From: Sphingomonas sp. 32-62-10
Lineage (GTDB): Bacteria > Pseudomonadota > Alphaproteobacteria > Sphingomonadales > Sphingomonadaceae
Direction of reading: 5' to 3'
Assembly: GCA_002280555.1 (NCBI GenBank)
Contig: NCEE01000005.1
Span: 1-64,000 of the forward strand
DNA length: 64,000 nt
Numbering within the stretch: position 1 is the first letter of the stretch; each line of letters begins with the position of its first letter. The notes under the pieces are model-generated. The model worked only from the letters and a program-made list of their open reading frames with translations, did not search any database and was not told the origin of the DNA. This document shows, in pieces, positions 16,601 to 25,230 of the stretch. Both the position numbers and the translations under genes were made by a program.

Positions 16601-16633
16601 TGTTCGCGCGCGATTGAACCGCTGGCGCGAACA
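16601..16633 (+). other. Hairpin between rpsK and rpoA
   Basis: TGTTCGCGC (16601-16609) and GCGCGAACA (16625-16633) form a perfect 9-base-pair stem with a 15-base loop. No T-run follows, so it is more likely an mRNA structure or processing site than a terminator. Confidence 0.45.
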
Positions 16634-16690
16634 GGTCTCCCATCGGCTGGAGCAACGCCCCCGCTCCCGCCCAAAACCAAGGGGAAGCCC

Positions 16691-17755
16691 GTGTCCGTGA
16701 ATGCAAAGAACTGGCAAGAACTGAAAAAGCCCAGCAGCCTTGAACGCAAGGCTGGTGGCGATGCGAAGCGCAAGTCGACCTTCATCGCTGAACCGCTCGA
16801 GCGTGGCTTTGGCCTGACGCTTGGCAACGCGCTGCGCCGCGTGTTGCTGTCGTCACTGCAGGGTGCTGCGGTGACCTCGATCAAGATTGAAAACGTGCTG
16901 CACGAATTCTCGTCGCTGGCGGGTGTGCGTGAAGACGTGACCGACATCGTCCTGAACGTGAAGCAGATCGCGCTGCGCATGCAGGGTGAGGGGCCAAAGC
17001 GGCTCCAGCTCTCGGCGACCGGCCCCGGTCAGGTGACCGCGGGTGACATCGCCGTTTCGGGCGATATCGAAGTGCTGAACCCCAATCTGGTGATCTGCCA
17101 CCTCGATGATGGCGCGACGCTGAACATGGAACTGACGGCTGATGTCGGTAAGGGGTACGTCCCCGCCGTCGCCAACCGCCCGGCTGATGCACCGATCGGC
17201 CTGATCCCGGTCGATGCGCTGTACTCGCCGGTCCGCCAGGTCAGCTACAAGGTGGAAAACACCCGCGTTGGCCAGGAACTGGATTACGACAAGCTGACGC
17301 TGACGGTGGAAACCGATGGCACGGTTACCCCCGATGACGCGGTCGCCTATGCCGGTCGCATCCTGCAGGACCAGCTCGCATTGTTCGTCCACTTCGACGA
17401 ATCGGCGATGGTCCGTTCGGCGCCGATCGGCCATGCAGCACCTGCTGCTACGTCGGACGTGCAAGGCGATGCCCAGCAGATCAACCGTTACCTGCTCAAG
17501 AAGGTCGACGAGCTCGAATTGTCGGTGCGTTCGGCGAACTGCCTGAAGAACGACAACATCATCTATATCGGCGATCTGGTGCAGAAGACCGAGGCAGAGA
17601 TGCTGCGTACCCCGAACTTCGGTCGCAAGTCGCTGAACGAGATCAAGGAAGTGCTGTCGTCGATGGGGCTTCGGCTGGGTATGGAAATCCCCGGCTGGCC
17701 GCCTGAGAACATCGAAGAGATGGCGAAGAAGTTGGAACAAGAAATAATGGGCTGA
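16691..17755 (+). CDS. rpoA: RNA polymerase alpha subunit
   Basis: The 354-residue protein has both alpha domains. The N-terminal dimerisation domain shows AEPLERGFGLTLGNALRRVLLSSLQGAAVTSIKI; the C-terminal domain shows LELSVRSANCLKNDNIIYIGDLVQKTEAEMLRTPNFGRKSLNEIKEVL, which binds UP elements and activators. Translation begins at the GTG at 16691, with AAGGGGAAG just upstream. It keeps the order rpsM-rpsK-rpoA-rplQ. Confidence 0.98.
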   Translation: MSVNAKNWQELKKPSSLERKAGGDAKRKSTFIAEPLERGFGLTLGNALRRVLLSSLQGAAVTSIKIENVLHEFSSLAGVREDVTDIVLNVKQIALRMQGEGPKRLQLSATGPGQVTAGDIAVSGDIEVLNPNLVICHLDDGATLNMELTADVGKGYVPAVANRPADAPIGLIPVDALYSPVRQVSYKVENTRVGQELDYDKLTLTVETDGTVTPDDAVAYAGRILQDQLALFVHFDESAMVRSAPIGHAAPAATSDVQGDAQQINRYLLKKVDELELSVRSANCLKNDNIIYIGDLVQKTEAEMLRTPNFGRKSLNEIKEVLSSMGLRLGMEIPGWPPENIEEMAKKLEQEIMG

Positions 17756-17768
17756 GCCTTTTTGGCTC

Positions 17769-17850
17769 GTCTCCCCGGACTTGATCCGGGGTCCCGCTTC
17801 TTCGGACGCGGGTAAGGCAGCGGGACCCCGGCTCAAGGCCGGGGTGACGG
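17769..17850. repeat. Intergenic palindromic repeat, copy 1
   Basis: Two nested inverted repeats: CCCCGGACTTGATCCGGGG at 17773-17791 and GACCCCGGCTCAAGGCCGGGGT at the other end, with GTCCCGCT pairing to AGCGGGAC across the middle. The module is nearly the same as the one at 39517-39612. Such sequences are scattered through sphingomonad intergenic regions. Here it fills most of the rpoA-rplQ gap, where it may fold into a stable mRNA hairpin. Confidence 0.7.
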
Positions 17851-17925
17851 AATATCGGTGGTCTCAGCGTCGCCACCTGGTCTGGGGTACCTGATACGGC
17901 CCCCTAACGAACGAAGGAATGAACA

Positions 17926-18348
17926 ATGCGCCATCGCGTAGGCGGTCGTAAACTCTCGCGGACTTCGGCCCACCGCACAGCGCTGTTCCGCAACCTGTCG
18001 GCAGCGCTCATCAAGCACGAACAGATCACCACCACCGTCGCCAAGGCGAAGGAACTGCGCCCGTACGTCGAAAAGCTGATCACGCTGGCGAAGAAGGGTG
18101 GCCTGTCGAACCGCCGCCTCGCGCATGCGCGGCTGCTCGACGACGCGCAGCTCACCAAGCTGTTCGACACGCTGGCATCGCGTTACGCCGATCGCAATGG
18201 CGGCTATACCCGCATCATCAAGACCGGCCCGCGCGGCTCGGACGCGGCCCCAATGGCGATCATCGAGTTCGTCGACCGTGACGTTTCCGCCAAGGGCCAG
18301 GATTCGGGCCCGGTGATGGGCGATGACGAGTATGATCAGGCTGCATAA
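17926..18348 (+). CDS. rplQ: Large ribosomal subunit protein L17
   Basis: The 140-residue protein begins MRHRVGGRKLSRTSAHRTALFRNLSAALIKHEQITTTVAKAKELRP, the L17 signature. The last 20 residues form an acidic tail. L17 closes the alpha operon and is followed by a rho-independent terminator. AACGAACGAAGGAATGAACA precedes the ATG. Confidence 0.97.
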   Translation: MRHRVGGRKLSRTSAHRTALFRNLSAALIKHEQITTTVAKAKELRPYVEKLITLAKKGGLSNRRLAHARLLDDAQLTKLFDTLASRYADRNGGYTRIIKTGPRGSDAAPMAIIEFVDRDVSAKGQDSGPVMGDDEYDQAA

Positions 18349-18395
18349 GCGCTGATCCGCGTCGCGCAGATCGACGCATCAGGGATATTGAGAAA

Positions 18396-18429
18396 GGGGT
18401 CGCACCTGTTACGGTGCGGCTCCTTTTTT
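18396..18429 (+). terminator. Rho-independent terminator of the ribosomal block
   Basis: GGGGTCGCACC (18396-18406) pairs with GGTGCGGCTCC (18412-18422) around TGTTAC, with wobble pairs near the base, and is followed at once by TTTTTTT. It lies 47 bases after rplQ and 20 bases before the next gene. Confidence 0.85.
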
Positions 18430-18448
18430 ACGTCCGGAGCCTGAACCC

Positions 18449-20599
18449 ATGCGTCGTGCCCTCCCGCTGATGTTGCTTGCCCTGCCCATGCCCGCTCTTG
18501 CCGAGACCAGCCCGGAGACGACCGCGACCATGCCGGCCCCCATCGCCTATCCGCAGACCCGCCGCGTCGATCAGGTCGATGAGCAGTTCGGTGTGAAAGT
18601 CGCCGATCCCTATCGCTGGCTGGAAAATGATGTGCGGACCGATGCTGAGGTGAAGGCGTGGGTCGATTCGCAGGTCGCGGTGACGAGCGGGTATCTGGCC
18701 TCGTTGCCAGGTCGGGATACCTTCAAGGCTCGGATGAAAGAACTCTATAATTATGAGCGGTTCGGCCTGCCGGTGAAGAAGGGCGGGAAGTATTTCTACA
18801 GCCGCAATTCGGGGCTGCAAAACCAGTCGGTCCTGTATGTCCGCGATACGTTGGCGGGTGAGGGGCGGGTGGTGATCGACCCCAATGGCTGGTCGAAGGA
18901 CGGCGCGACGGCGCTGGCCGAATGGGTGCCATCAGAGGACGGCAGCAAGGTGCTATATGGCGTGCAGGACGGCGGCACCGATTGGCGCACGCTGAAGGTG
19001 CTCGATGTGAATACCGGTCAGCTGCTCAGCGATACCGTGGAGTGGGTGAAGTTCTCAGGCCTCAGCTGGGCAAAGGACGGGTCGGGCTTCTTCTATTCGG
19101 CCTTTCCGGCCCCGGCGGAAGGCGCCAAATTCCAGGCGCTGAACGAGAATCAGAAGGTGTTTTTCCACACGCTCGGCACGCCGCAATCGGCCGACCGGCT
19201 GGTCTATGCGACGCCCGACAAGCCCCGTCAGGGCCATATCGCGCAGCTGACCGATGATGGCCGCTGGCTCGTCATCGCCACCACCCAGGGCACCGATCGC
19301 CGCTACGAAGTCCATGTGATCGATCAGACCAAGCCGGGTGCGACGCCGCGCATGGTGTTCAAGGGGCTGGAATATGAGTGGGCGCTTGCCGGTAATCAGG
19401 GCGAAACCCTGTACTGGAAAACCAATAATGGCGCGCCCAAGCTGCGGATCGTCGCGACCGATCTTTCAGCGAAGAGCGAGTTGCCCACGATTCGTGAGAT
19501 CGTGCCGGAAGACAAGGCGGTGCTGGAAAGTGCGACGATCATCGGCGGCAATCTGATTGCCGAATATCTGGTCGATGTGAAAAGCGAAGTTCGGCTGTAC
19601 ACGCTCGACGGGAAGAAGCGCGGCACCGTGCCGCTGCCCGGTATCGGCTCGGTTGGCGGGTTTGGCGGCGATCAGCTCGATACCGAAACCTTCTTTGCCT
19701 TTACCAGCTTTGCCACGCCGACCACCGTCTATCGCTATGATGTGAAGGCGAACACAGCGACGCCTTGGGCGACGCCGAAAGTGGCATTTGATCCGGCAGA
19801 CTATGTCGTCCAGCAAAAATTCTACGCATCGAAGGATGGCACCAAGGTGCCGATGTTCGTCGTGCACAAAAAGACGCTTGGCAAAGGCCCCGCACCGACG
19901 CTGCTTTATGCCTATGGCGGCTTCAACATCTCGACCATGCCGGGCTTTTCGGCGACGCGGCTGGCGTGGATGGAGCAGGGCGGCGTGCTCGCGGTCGCCA
20001 ATATCCGCGGCGGCGGCGAATATGGCACTGCCTGGCACGACGGCGGTCGGCTGGCGAACAAGCAGAATGTGTTCGATGATTTCATCGCCGCGGGCGAATA
20101 TCTGATCGCGCAAGGCGTCACGTCGAAGGACAAGCTGACGATTCAGGGCGGATCGAATGGCGGCTTGCTGGTCGGTGCAGTGGTCAACCAGCGGCCTGAT
20201 CTGTTTGCAGCGGCGCTGCCAGCCGTTGGCGTGATGGACATGCTGCGGTTCGACCGGTTCACGGCCGGGCGTTACTGGGTCGATGATTATGGCTATCCAT
20301 CGAAGGAAGCCGATTTCAAAGTGCTGCTCGCCTATTCGCCCTATCACAATGTGAGATCGGGCGTCGCTTATCCTGCGATCCTGGCGACGACGGCCGATAC
20401 CGATGATCGCGTGGTACCCGGTCATACCTTCAAATATGCCGCCGCCATCCAGGCAGCAAATATCGGTCCCAAACCCCACCTTGTCCGCATCGAAACCCGC
20501 GCCGGACACGGCAGCGGCAAGCCGACCGACAAGATCATCGAGGAAGCGGCGGACCTATGGGCGTTCGCGGCGAAATGGACGGGGATGGTGGTGAAGTAG
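18449..20599 (+). CDS. Prolyl oligopeptidase family serine peptidase (S9A), exported
   Basis: The 716-residue protein has a signal peptide (RRALPLMLLALPMPALA, cleaved near residue 19), a seven-bladed beta-propeller region from about 70 to 440, and a C-terminal alpha/beta-hydrolase domain. The nucleophile is in GGSNGG near residue 571, the acid in TTADTDDRVV near 650 and the histidine in AGHGSG near 690. Prolyl oligopeptidases cut short proline-containing peptides; the propeller keeps large proteins out. The start PQTRRVDQVDEQFGVKVADPYRWLEN is typical of the family. A periplasmic location is likely. Confidence 0.95.
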   Translation: MRRALPLMLLALPMPALAETSPETTATMPAPIAYPQTRRVDQVDEQFGVKVADPYRWLENDVRTDAEVKAWVDSQVAVTSGYLASLPGRDTFKARMKELYNYERFGLPVKKGGKYFYSRNSGLQNQSVLYVRDTLAGEGRVVIDPNGWSKDGATALAEWVPSEDGSKVLYGVQDGGTDWRTLKVLDVNTGQLLSDTVEWVKFSGLSWAKDGSGFFYSAFPAPAEGAKFQALNENQKVFFHTLGTPQSADRLVYATPDKPRQGHIAQLTDDGRWLVIATTQGTDRRYEVHVIDQTKPGATPRMVFKGLEYEWALAGNQGETLYWKTNNGAPKLRIVATDLSAKSELPTIREIVPEDKAVLESATIIGGNLIAEYLVDVKSEVRLYTLDGKKRGTVPLPGIGSVGGFGGDQLDTETFFAFTSFATPTTVYRYDVKANTATPWATPKVAFDPADYVVQQKFYASKDGTKVPMFVVHKKTLGKGPAPTLLYAYGGFNISTMPGFSATRLAWMEQGGVLAVANIRGGGEYGTAWHDGGRLANKQNVFDDFIAAGEYLIAQGVTSKDKLTIQGGSNGGLLVGAVVNQRPDLFAAALPAVGVMDMLRFDRFTAGRYWVDDYGYPSKEADFKVLLAYSPYHNVRSGVAYPAILATTADTDDRVVPGHTFKYAAAIQAANIGPKPHLVRIETRAGHGSGKPTDKIIEEAADLWAFAAKWTGMVVK

Positions 20600-20704
20600 C
20601 AAGACGCGCGAAACACCTGCCCGTTCATGGGCTGGCGATGATCGATACCTGTTGCATATAGCTATGACACCTGATTAAAGGCGCAGTCTGAAGGAGTTGA
20701 GCCT

Positions 20705-20764
20705 ATGAATTTACATGGGCCGTCCTCTAAACAGACATGCTCACCTGACATCGCGCTTGACTAG
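20705..20764 (+). CDS. Possible 19-residue small protein
   Basis: A short open frame, MNLHGPSSKQTCSPDIALD, starts at an ATG with a perfect AAGGAG (20691-20696) eight bases upstream, in an otherwise empty 263-base gap. The ribosome binding site is as good as that of any gene in the window. It lies between the prolyl oligopeptidase gene and the operator-like palindromes of the ABC exporter. It could be a leader peptide or a chance frame; nothing else supports it. Confidence 0.3.
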   Translation: MNLHGPSSKQTCSPDIALD

Positions 20765-20783
20765 GCGCTCGCTCGCTGGCAAT

Positions 20784-20825
20784 TATGTCAGTGTCCCGTG
20801 ACATATTGTCATGGTGAAATGACAT
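20784..20825 (+). promoter_or_regulatory. Twin operator-like palindromes before the ABC exporter
   Basis: Two palindromes share the exact design TGTCA-N8-TGACA: 20786-20803 (arms extend to TATGTCA/TGACATA) and 20807-20824. Their centres are 21 bases apart, two helical turns, which would place two dimers on the same face of the DNA. A further GACAT-N7-ATGTC overlaps at 20821-20837. They lie 40 to 80 bases before the exporter ATG. I infer a dimeric repressor or activator of MarR or TetR type; the regulator is not in the neighbourhood. Confidence 0.6.
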
Positions 20826-20862
20826 CTGATCGATGTCCGAGCGGTGCGACGAGGAGGCTAGG

Positions 20863-21798
20863 ATGACATCAGGTGTGTCGGCGACATTCCTGCGGCTTGA
20901 GGGGGTCGTGAAGCGCTTCGGCGATTTCACGGCGGTCGATGATCTCAGCTTCGCGGTCGCCCCCGGCGAGGTGTTCGGCTTTCTGGGCGGCAATGGCGCG
21001 GGGAAGACGACATCGCTCCGCATGGTGCTCGATATCCTTCGGCCCGACCGCGGCAGCATCGACGTGCTCGGCAAGCCGCCGGGGCGCGGCGCGAGCGCGA
21101 AACTTGGCTTTTTGCCCGAAGAGCGCGGACTGTACCGGACGATGACCGCGATCGAGACGATTGTGTATTTCGGACGATTAAAGGGCATGAGCGCGAGTGA
21201 CGCGCGACGTGAAGGGCTGACATTGCTCGAGCGGTTCGGGCTGGGTGAATTTGCCAAGACGACCGTCGACAAGCTGTCAAAGGGCATGGCGCAAAAGGTT
21301 CAGCTAGCGACGGCTATCGTCAACAAGCCGCAACTGCTGATCCTCGACGAGCCCTTTTCCGGCCTCGATCCGGTCAATCAGGGGCTGCTCGAGGACGAGA
21401 TTCTGGGCGCCGCGAAGAATGGTGCGGCCGTGGTCTTTTCAACGCATGTCATGCAGCATGCCGAGCGGATGTGCGATCGGCTGCTGTTTCTGGCGCATGG
21501 CCGCAAGCAGTTTGAGGGCACGCAGGACGGCGCACGCGCGACGCTGCCGGTGCGGCTGACCTTGGTGTCGCAGCAATCACTAGCGACACTTACCGGGGTG
21601 GTGGGCGCAACCGAGATTGGCACGCCGAACGAGGGGTGGCAGGCCTGGGATGTGCAACTGGCCCCCGGCGGTAATCCCGATGACCTGCTGCAGCACTGCA
21701 CCGCGCAGGGCTTTCCACTGCGGCGGTTCGAACAGCATCGCCCGAGCATGCACGAGGTTTTTCTTCACATTGTCGGCGGCGCGGAGGCACGGCCATGA
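20863..21798 (+). CDS. ABC transporter ATP-binding protein (NatA-like)
   Basis: The protein (311 residues) is a cytoplasmic ATPase subunit. It has Walker A GGNGAGKTTS near residue 46, the signature LSKGMAQKVQ near 139, Walker B LLILDEPFSGLDP near 158 and the H-loop FSTHVMQHAE near 190. After residue 220 comes the extra domain common in NatA/bacitracin-type exporters. I chose ATG 20863 because GAGGAGG lies at 20851-20857; an ATG at 20833 has no ribosome binding site. The stop overlaps the start of the permease gene by four bases, so the two form an exporter of unknown substrate. Confidence 0.92.
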   Translation: MTSGVSATFLRLEGVVKRFGDFTAVDDLSFAVAPGEVFGFLGGNGAGKTTSLRMVLDILRPDRGSIDVLGKPPGRGASAKLGFLPEERGLYRTMTAIETIVYFGRLKGMSASDARREGLTLLERFGLGEFAKTTVDKLSKGMAQKVQLATAIVNKPQLLILDEPFSGLDPVNQGLLEDEILGAAKNGAAVVFSTHVMQHAERMCDRLLFLAHGRKQFEGTQDGARATLPVRLTLVSQQSLATLTGVVGATEIGTPNEGWQAWDVQLAPGGNPDDLLQHCTAQGFPLRRFEQHRPSMHEVFLHIVGGAEARP

Positions 21799-23285
21799 TT
21801 CAGCACATCCTGCTCGTCGCCGCGCGCGAATTTCGCCAGATCGCTGCCACGCGCAGCTTTTGGCTCACCTTGCTCATCGTGCCGCTGGCGCTGGCGATCG
21901 GGCCGTTGGCGTCGCGCATCACGGGGCGGTCGAATGTCGAAACCGTCATGCTGGTCGATCAGGCTGGCGGCGGCACCGCAGCCGCTATCCGGCAACGGAT
22001 CGAAACCGATGAACAGCGTTATGTGCTGATCGCGCTGTCACGCTTCGTGAAGCGTCGTGATCTTCAGCGGGCGGCGCCGGATGCGATCTGGGCGCGCAAT
22101 GCGCGGTGGTTCAGCGATGCCGATGTGCAGGCGTTCACCGCATCGGGCGGGCAAAAGGCGGCGCTGGCAAAGATCGCGGCGGTCGCGCCCGATGACGCCA
22201 AAAGCTTTGAAGCGCCCGAACCTGATTACCGGATAGTCGATACCCCGGCGGCAGTCGCCAAAGCGTCGCCGACCACCATCGATGCGCAGCTGGAACCATT
22301 GCTCCGCCCGGCTGATAAATCGGGGCGCAAGCCGATCGATTATGTCGTGCTGATCCCGCGCGATTTCGGCACGTCGCCGGTGGTGCGGCTTTGGGCGAAC
22401 GGCCAGCCACGCGCGTCGTTCGTCACCACGCTCCAGTCGGTGCTGACCGGCGAATTGCGCACGCGTTTCCTGCAGGCCAATGCAGTGGCGCCCACGATCG
22501 CCACGGCCGCAAATGGCGTGTTTCCGGCGATCAGCGTGACGACGCCGCCCGAAGGCAGCGGACGCGAACGGGTGATTATCCGATCCATCCTGCCACTGGC
22601 AGTAGCATATATCCTGATGATGTCGCTCGTGCTGTCGGGCGGCTGGATGTTGCAGGGCGCGATTGAGGAGCGGAGCAACAAGCTCATCGAAACCGTCTTG
22701 GCGTGCGTCACCCCGAACGAACTCATGTACGGCAAGCTGGTTGGCACCGTGGCGATCGGCCTGGCGATGGTCGTCACCTGGGTCGCGTGCGGCCTGTTCG
22801 CGGCCTATGCAACACAAGGTGCCATTGCCGAACTGATCAAGCCCGCGCTGGAGCCGGTATCGTCGTTCACCAGCATCGCGACGATCATCTTCTTCTTCGT
22901 CGCTGGCTATGTGATGGTGTCGATGATCTTCCTCGTGATCGGGGTGATGAGCGAATCGATGCGCGATGCGCAGGGTTTCCTCACCCCCGTGATGCTCGCG
23001 ATCGTGGTTCCCTTCACGATTCTGCTCCAGGCGATTCTGGCGGGCAAGGGCGGGGTGCTGGTTGAGGCGATGACGTGGATTCCGCTCTACACGCCCTTTG
23101 CGGTGCTCGCCCGGCTCGGGTCGGGCATTCCGACGTGGCAGGTGTTTGCTTCGGGCGCGGTGCTGGTGGTGTTTATCATTGTCGAGATCATCCTGCTCGG
23201 CCGCATCTTCCGCGCGAATCTGCTGGGCGGTGGTGCGCGACCCAGCCTGAAGGCGCTGATGGGCATGATGCGCCCGGGTGGCTGA
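21795..23285 (+). CDS. ABC-2 type permease (NatB-like)
   Basis: The 496-residue membrane protein has one N-terminal helix (SFWLTLLIVPLALAIGPLA), a large extracytoplasmic domain of about 200 residues, and five or six helices from about residue 265, with SNKLIETVLACVTPNELMYGKLVGT and the QGFLTPVMLAIVVPFTILLQ region. This is the architecture of NatB/YhaP-type ABC-2 exporters (Na+ or drug export in studied members). It is coupled to the ATPase by an ATGA overlap. Confidence 0.9.
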   Translation: MIQHILLVAAREFRQIAATRSFWLTLLIVPLALAIGPLASRITGRSNVETVMLVDQAGGGTAAAIRQRIETDEQRYVLIALSRFVKRRDLQRAAPDAIWARNARWFSDADVQAFTASGGQKAALAKIAAVAPDDAKSFEAPEPDYRIVDTPAAVAKASPTTIDAQLEPLLRPADKSGRKPIDYVVLIPRDFGTSPVVRLWANGQPRASFVTTLQSVLTGELRTRFLQANAVAPTIATAANGVFPAISVTTPPEGSGRERVIIRSILPLAVAYILMMSLVLSGGWMLQGAIEERSNKLIETVLACVTPNELMYGKLVGTVAIGLAMVVTWVACGLFAAYATQGAIAELIKPALEPVSSFTSIATIIFFFVAGYVMVSMIFLVIGVMSESMRDAQGFLTPVMLAIVVPFTILLQAILAGKGGVLVEAMTWIPLYTPFAVLARLGSGIPTWQVFASGAVLVVFIIVEIILLGRIFRANLLGGGARPSLKALMGMMRPGG

Positions 23286-23405
23286 TGAGGCCCCTTCATA
23301 TGTAGGAAAATTGCTGCCACTGTCGTCCTGATGATGCAGAAGTCGTCAGAACTCGGTTATCTTCGCAGGTGCAACTCGGTCATTTCACCCCTCTCGCAAA
23401 AGGCG

Positions 23406-23525
23406 ATGGAGACCCGCAACTTCCGCAACTTCACCCGCAACTTCACTGGCAACTTTGGCCTCGAATCGCCCGATCGCCGTGCCGCACTGGCCTTCGCCGC
23501 ACCACCTCGCTATCTGACCGCATGA
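23406..23525 (+). CDS. Possible upstream ORF with RNF repeats, overlapping guaA
   Basis: An open frame of 39 codons starts at ATG 23406 (it is open back to 23331) and its stop TGA overlaps the guaA ATG as ATGA. The first part reads METRNFRNFTRNFTGNFG because the DNA holds four copies of a nine-base unit (CGCAACTTC at 23415, 23424, 23436; GGCAACTTT at 23448). There is no good ribosome binding site. The exact four-base coupling to guaA and the in-phase repeat make a leader peptide conceivable, but chance is not excluded. Confidence 0.25.
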   Translation: METRNFRNFTRNFTGNFGLESPDRRAALAFAAPPRYLTA

Positions 23526-25078
23526 TCCAGCATCCCGACTCCATCCTCATCATCGATTTCGGCAGCCAGGTGACTCAGCTCATCGCGCGCCGCGTACGTG
23601 AGGCGGGGGTGTATAGCGAAATCGCGCCTTTCAACGCCGCCGCCGATGCCTTTGCGCGTATGCGGCCCAAGGGCGTGATCCTGTCGGGATCGCCCGCCTC
23701 GGTGCTCGATGCCGAAAGCCCGCGCGCGCCGGACGTGGTTTTCGACAGCGGCGTGCCCGTGCTGGGCATCTGTTACGGCCAGCAGACGATGATGGCGCAG
23801 CTCGGCGGCGACGTGCAGCTGGGCGACAGCGGCGAGTTCGGCCACGCCTTTATCGAGGTGCAGGATAGCTGCGACCTGTTCAACGGGCTGTGGGCCGAGG
23901 GTGAAACGCATCAGGTGTGGATGAGCCATGGCGACAAAGTGACCAGCCTTGCCCCCGGTTTCCGCACGGTCGCCACCAGCCCCGGCGCGCCCTTTGCCGT
24001 TATCGCCGATGATGCGCGCCATTATTACGCGATGCAGTTCCACCCCGAGGTGGTCCACACTCCCGATGGCGGCAAGTTGATCGCTAATTTCGCGCGCCAT
24101 GTGTGCGGGCTGGCGGGCGACTGGACGATGGCCGAATTTCGCCAAACCAAGATTGATGAAATCCGCGCGCAGGTGGGCACCGGCAAGGTTATTTGCGGGC
24201 TTTCGGGCGGGGTCGATTCAGCGGTGGCGGCCGTGCTTATCCACGAAGCGATCGGATCGCAGCTCACCTGCGTGTTCGTCGATCACGGGTTGATGCGCAG
24301 CGGCGAGGCCGATCAGGTCGTCGGGCTGTTCCGCAACCACTATAATATCCCGCTGGTGCATGTGAATGCCGAGACATTGTTCCTGAACGGGCTGAAGGGG
24401 CTCACTGATCCGGAAGCCAAGCGCAAGTTCATCGGCGCAACCTTTATCGAAGTGTTCGAGGCCGAAGCACGCAAGATCGGCGGGGCGGAATTCTTGGCGC
24501 AGGGGACGCTATACCCCGATGTGATCGAAAGCGTCAGCTTCACTGGCGGGCCATCGGTGACGATCAAGAGCCACCATAATGTCGGCGGCCTGCCCGAACG
24601 CATGAACATGAAGCTCGTCGAGCCGCTGCGTGAGCTGTTCAAGGATGAAGTCCGCGCGCTCGGCCGCGAGCTTGGTCTGCCCGATATCTTTGTCGGGCGG
24701 CATCCCTTCCCCGGCCCGGGGCTCGCGATCCGGATCCCCGGCGAAGTCACCAAGGAACGATGCGACATTCTGCGCAAGGCCGATGCGATCTACCTCGAGG
24801 AAATCCGCAACGCCGGACTCTACGACGCAATCTGGCAGGCGTTCGCGGTGTTACTGCCGGTGCGCAGCGTCGGCGTGATGGGGGACGGGCGGACCTATGA
24901 CAATGTGCTCGCTCTGCGCGCCGTCACGAGCACCGATGGCATGACGGCACAGGCGTTCGAATTCCCCGGCGGCCTGCTCCCCCGCATGGCGACCCGCATC
25001 GTCAACGAGGTAAAGGGCATCAACCGCGTCACCTATGACTATACGAGCAAACCGCCCGGCACCATCGAGTGGGAGTGA
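23522..25078 (+). CDS. guaA: GMP synthase (glutamine-hydrolysing)
   Basis: A 518-residue GuaA, full length, converting XMP, glutamine and ATP to GMP. The N-terminal glutamine amidotransferase has GVCYG-type nucleophile LGICYGQQ near residue 85 and HPEV near 176. The ATP pyrophosphatase domain has GLSGGVDSAVAA near 222, and the dimer domain ends in RVTYDYTSKPPGTIEWE. I chose the ATG at 23522 (MIQHPDSILIIDFGSQVTQL); the frame is open upstream to 23369 but that part is not GuaA-like. Confidence 0.97.
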   Translation: MIQHPDSILIIDFGSQVTQLIARRVREAGVYSEIAPFNAAADAFARMRPKGVILSGSPASVLDAESPRAPDVVFDSGVPVLGICYGQQTMMAQLGGDVQLGDSGEFGHAFIEVQDSCDLFNGLWAEGETHQVWMSHGDKVTSLAPGFRTVATSPGAPFAVIADDARHYYAMQFHPEVVHTPDGGKLIANFARHVCGLAGDWTMAEFRQTKIDEIRAQVGTGKVICGLSGGVDSAVAAVLIHEAIGSQLTCVFVDHGLMRSGEADQVVGLFRNHYNIPLVHVNAETLFLNGLKGLTDPEAKRKFIGATFIEVFEAEARKIGGAEFLAQGTLYPDVIESVSFTGGPSVTIKSHHNVGGLPERMNMKLVEPLRELFKDEVRALGRELGLPDIFVGRHPFPGPGLAIRIPGEVTKERCDILRKADAIYLEEIRNAGLYDAIWQAFAVLLPVRSVGVMGDGRTYDNVLALRAVTSTDGMTAQAFEFPGGLLPRMATRIVNEVKGINRVTYDYTSKPPGTIEWE

Positions 25079-25230
25079 GGACTGTAATCTCCAGCCGCGC
25101 CCAATCGGTGCGGCGGCGTTCCAATTGGTCTTTCACTAACTCAATATCATGAAATCGATTGGACGCCCGTTGGGCAGGCCTTAGGTTGGGCGGAGAGCGA
25201 AAGAACAGAAACGCCATAGGAGGAGCTGAT

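Noticed and set aside
23369..23521. N-terminal extension of GMP synthase
   Set aside because: The 51 extra residues have low complexity from a DNA repeat and do not match GuaA, whose normal start is at 23522.
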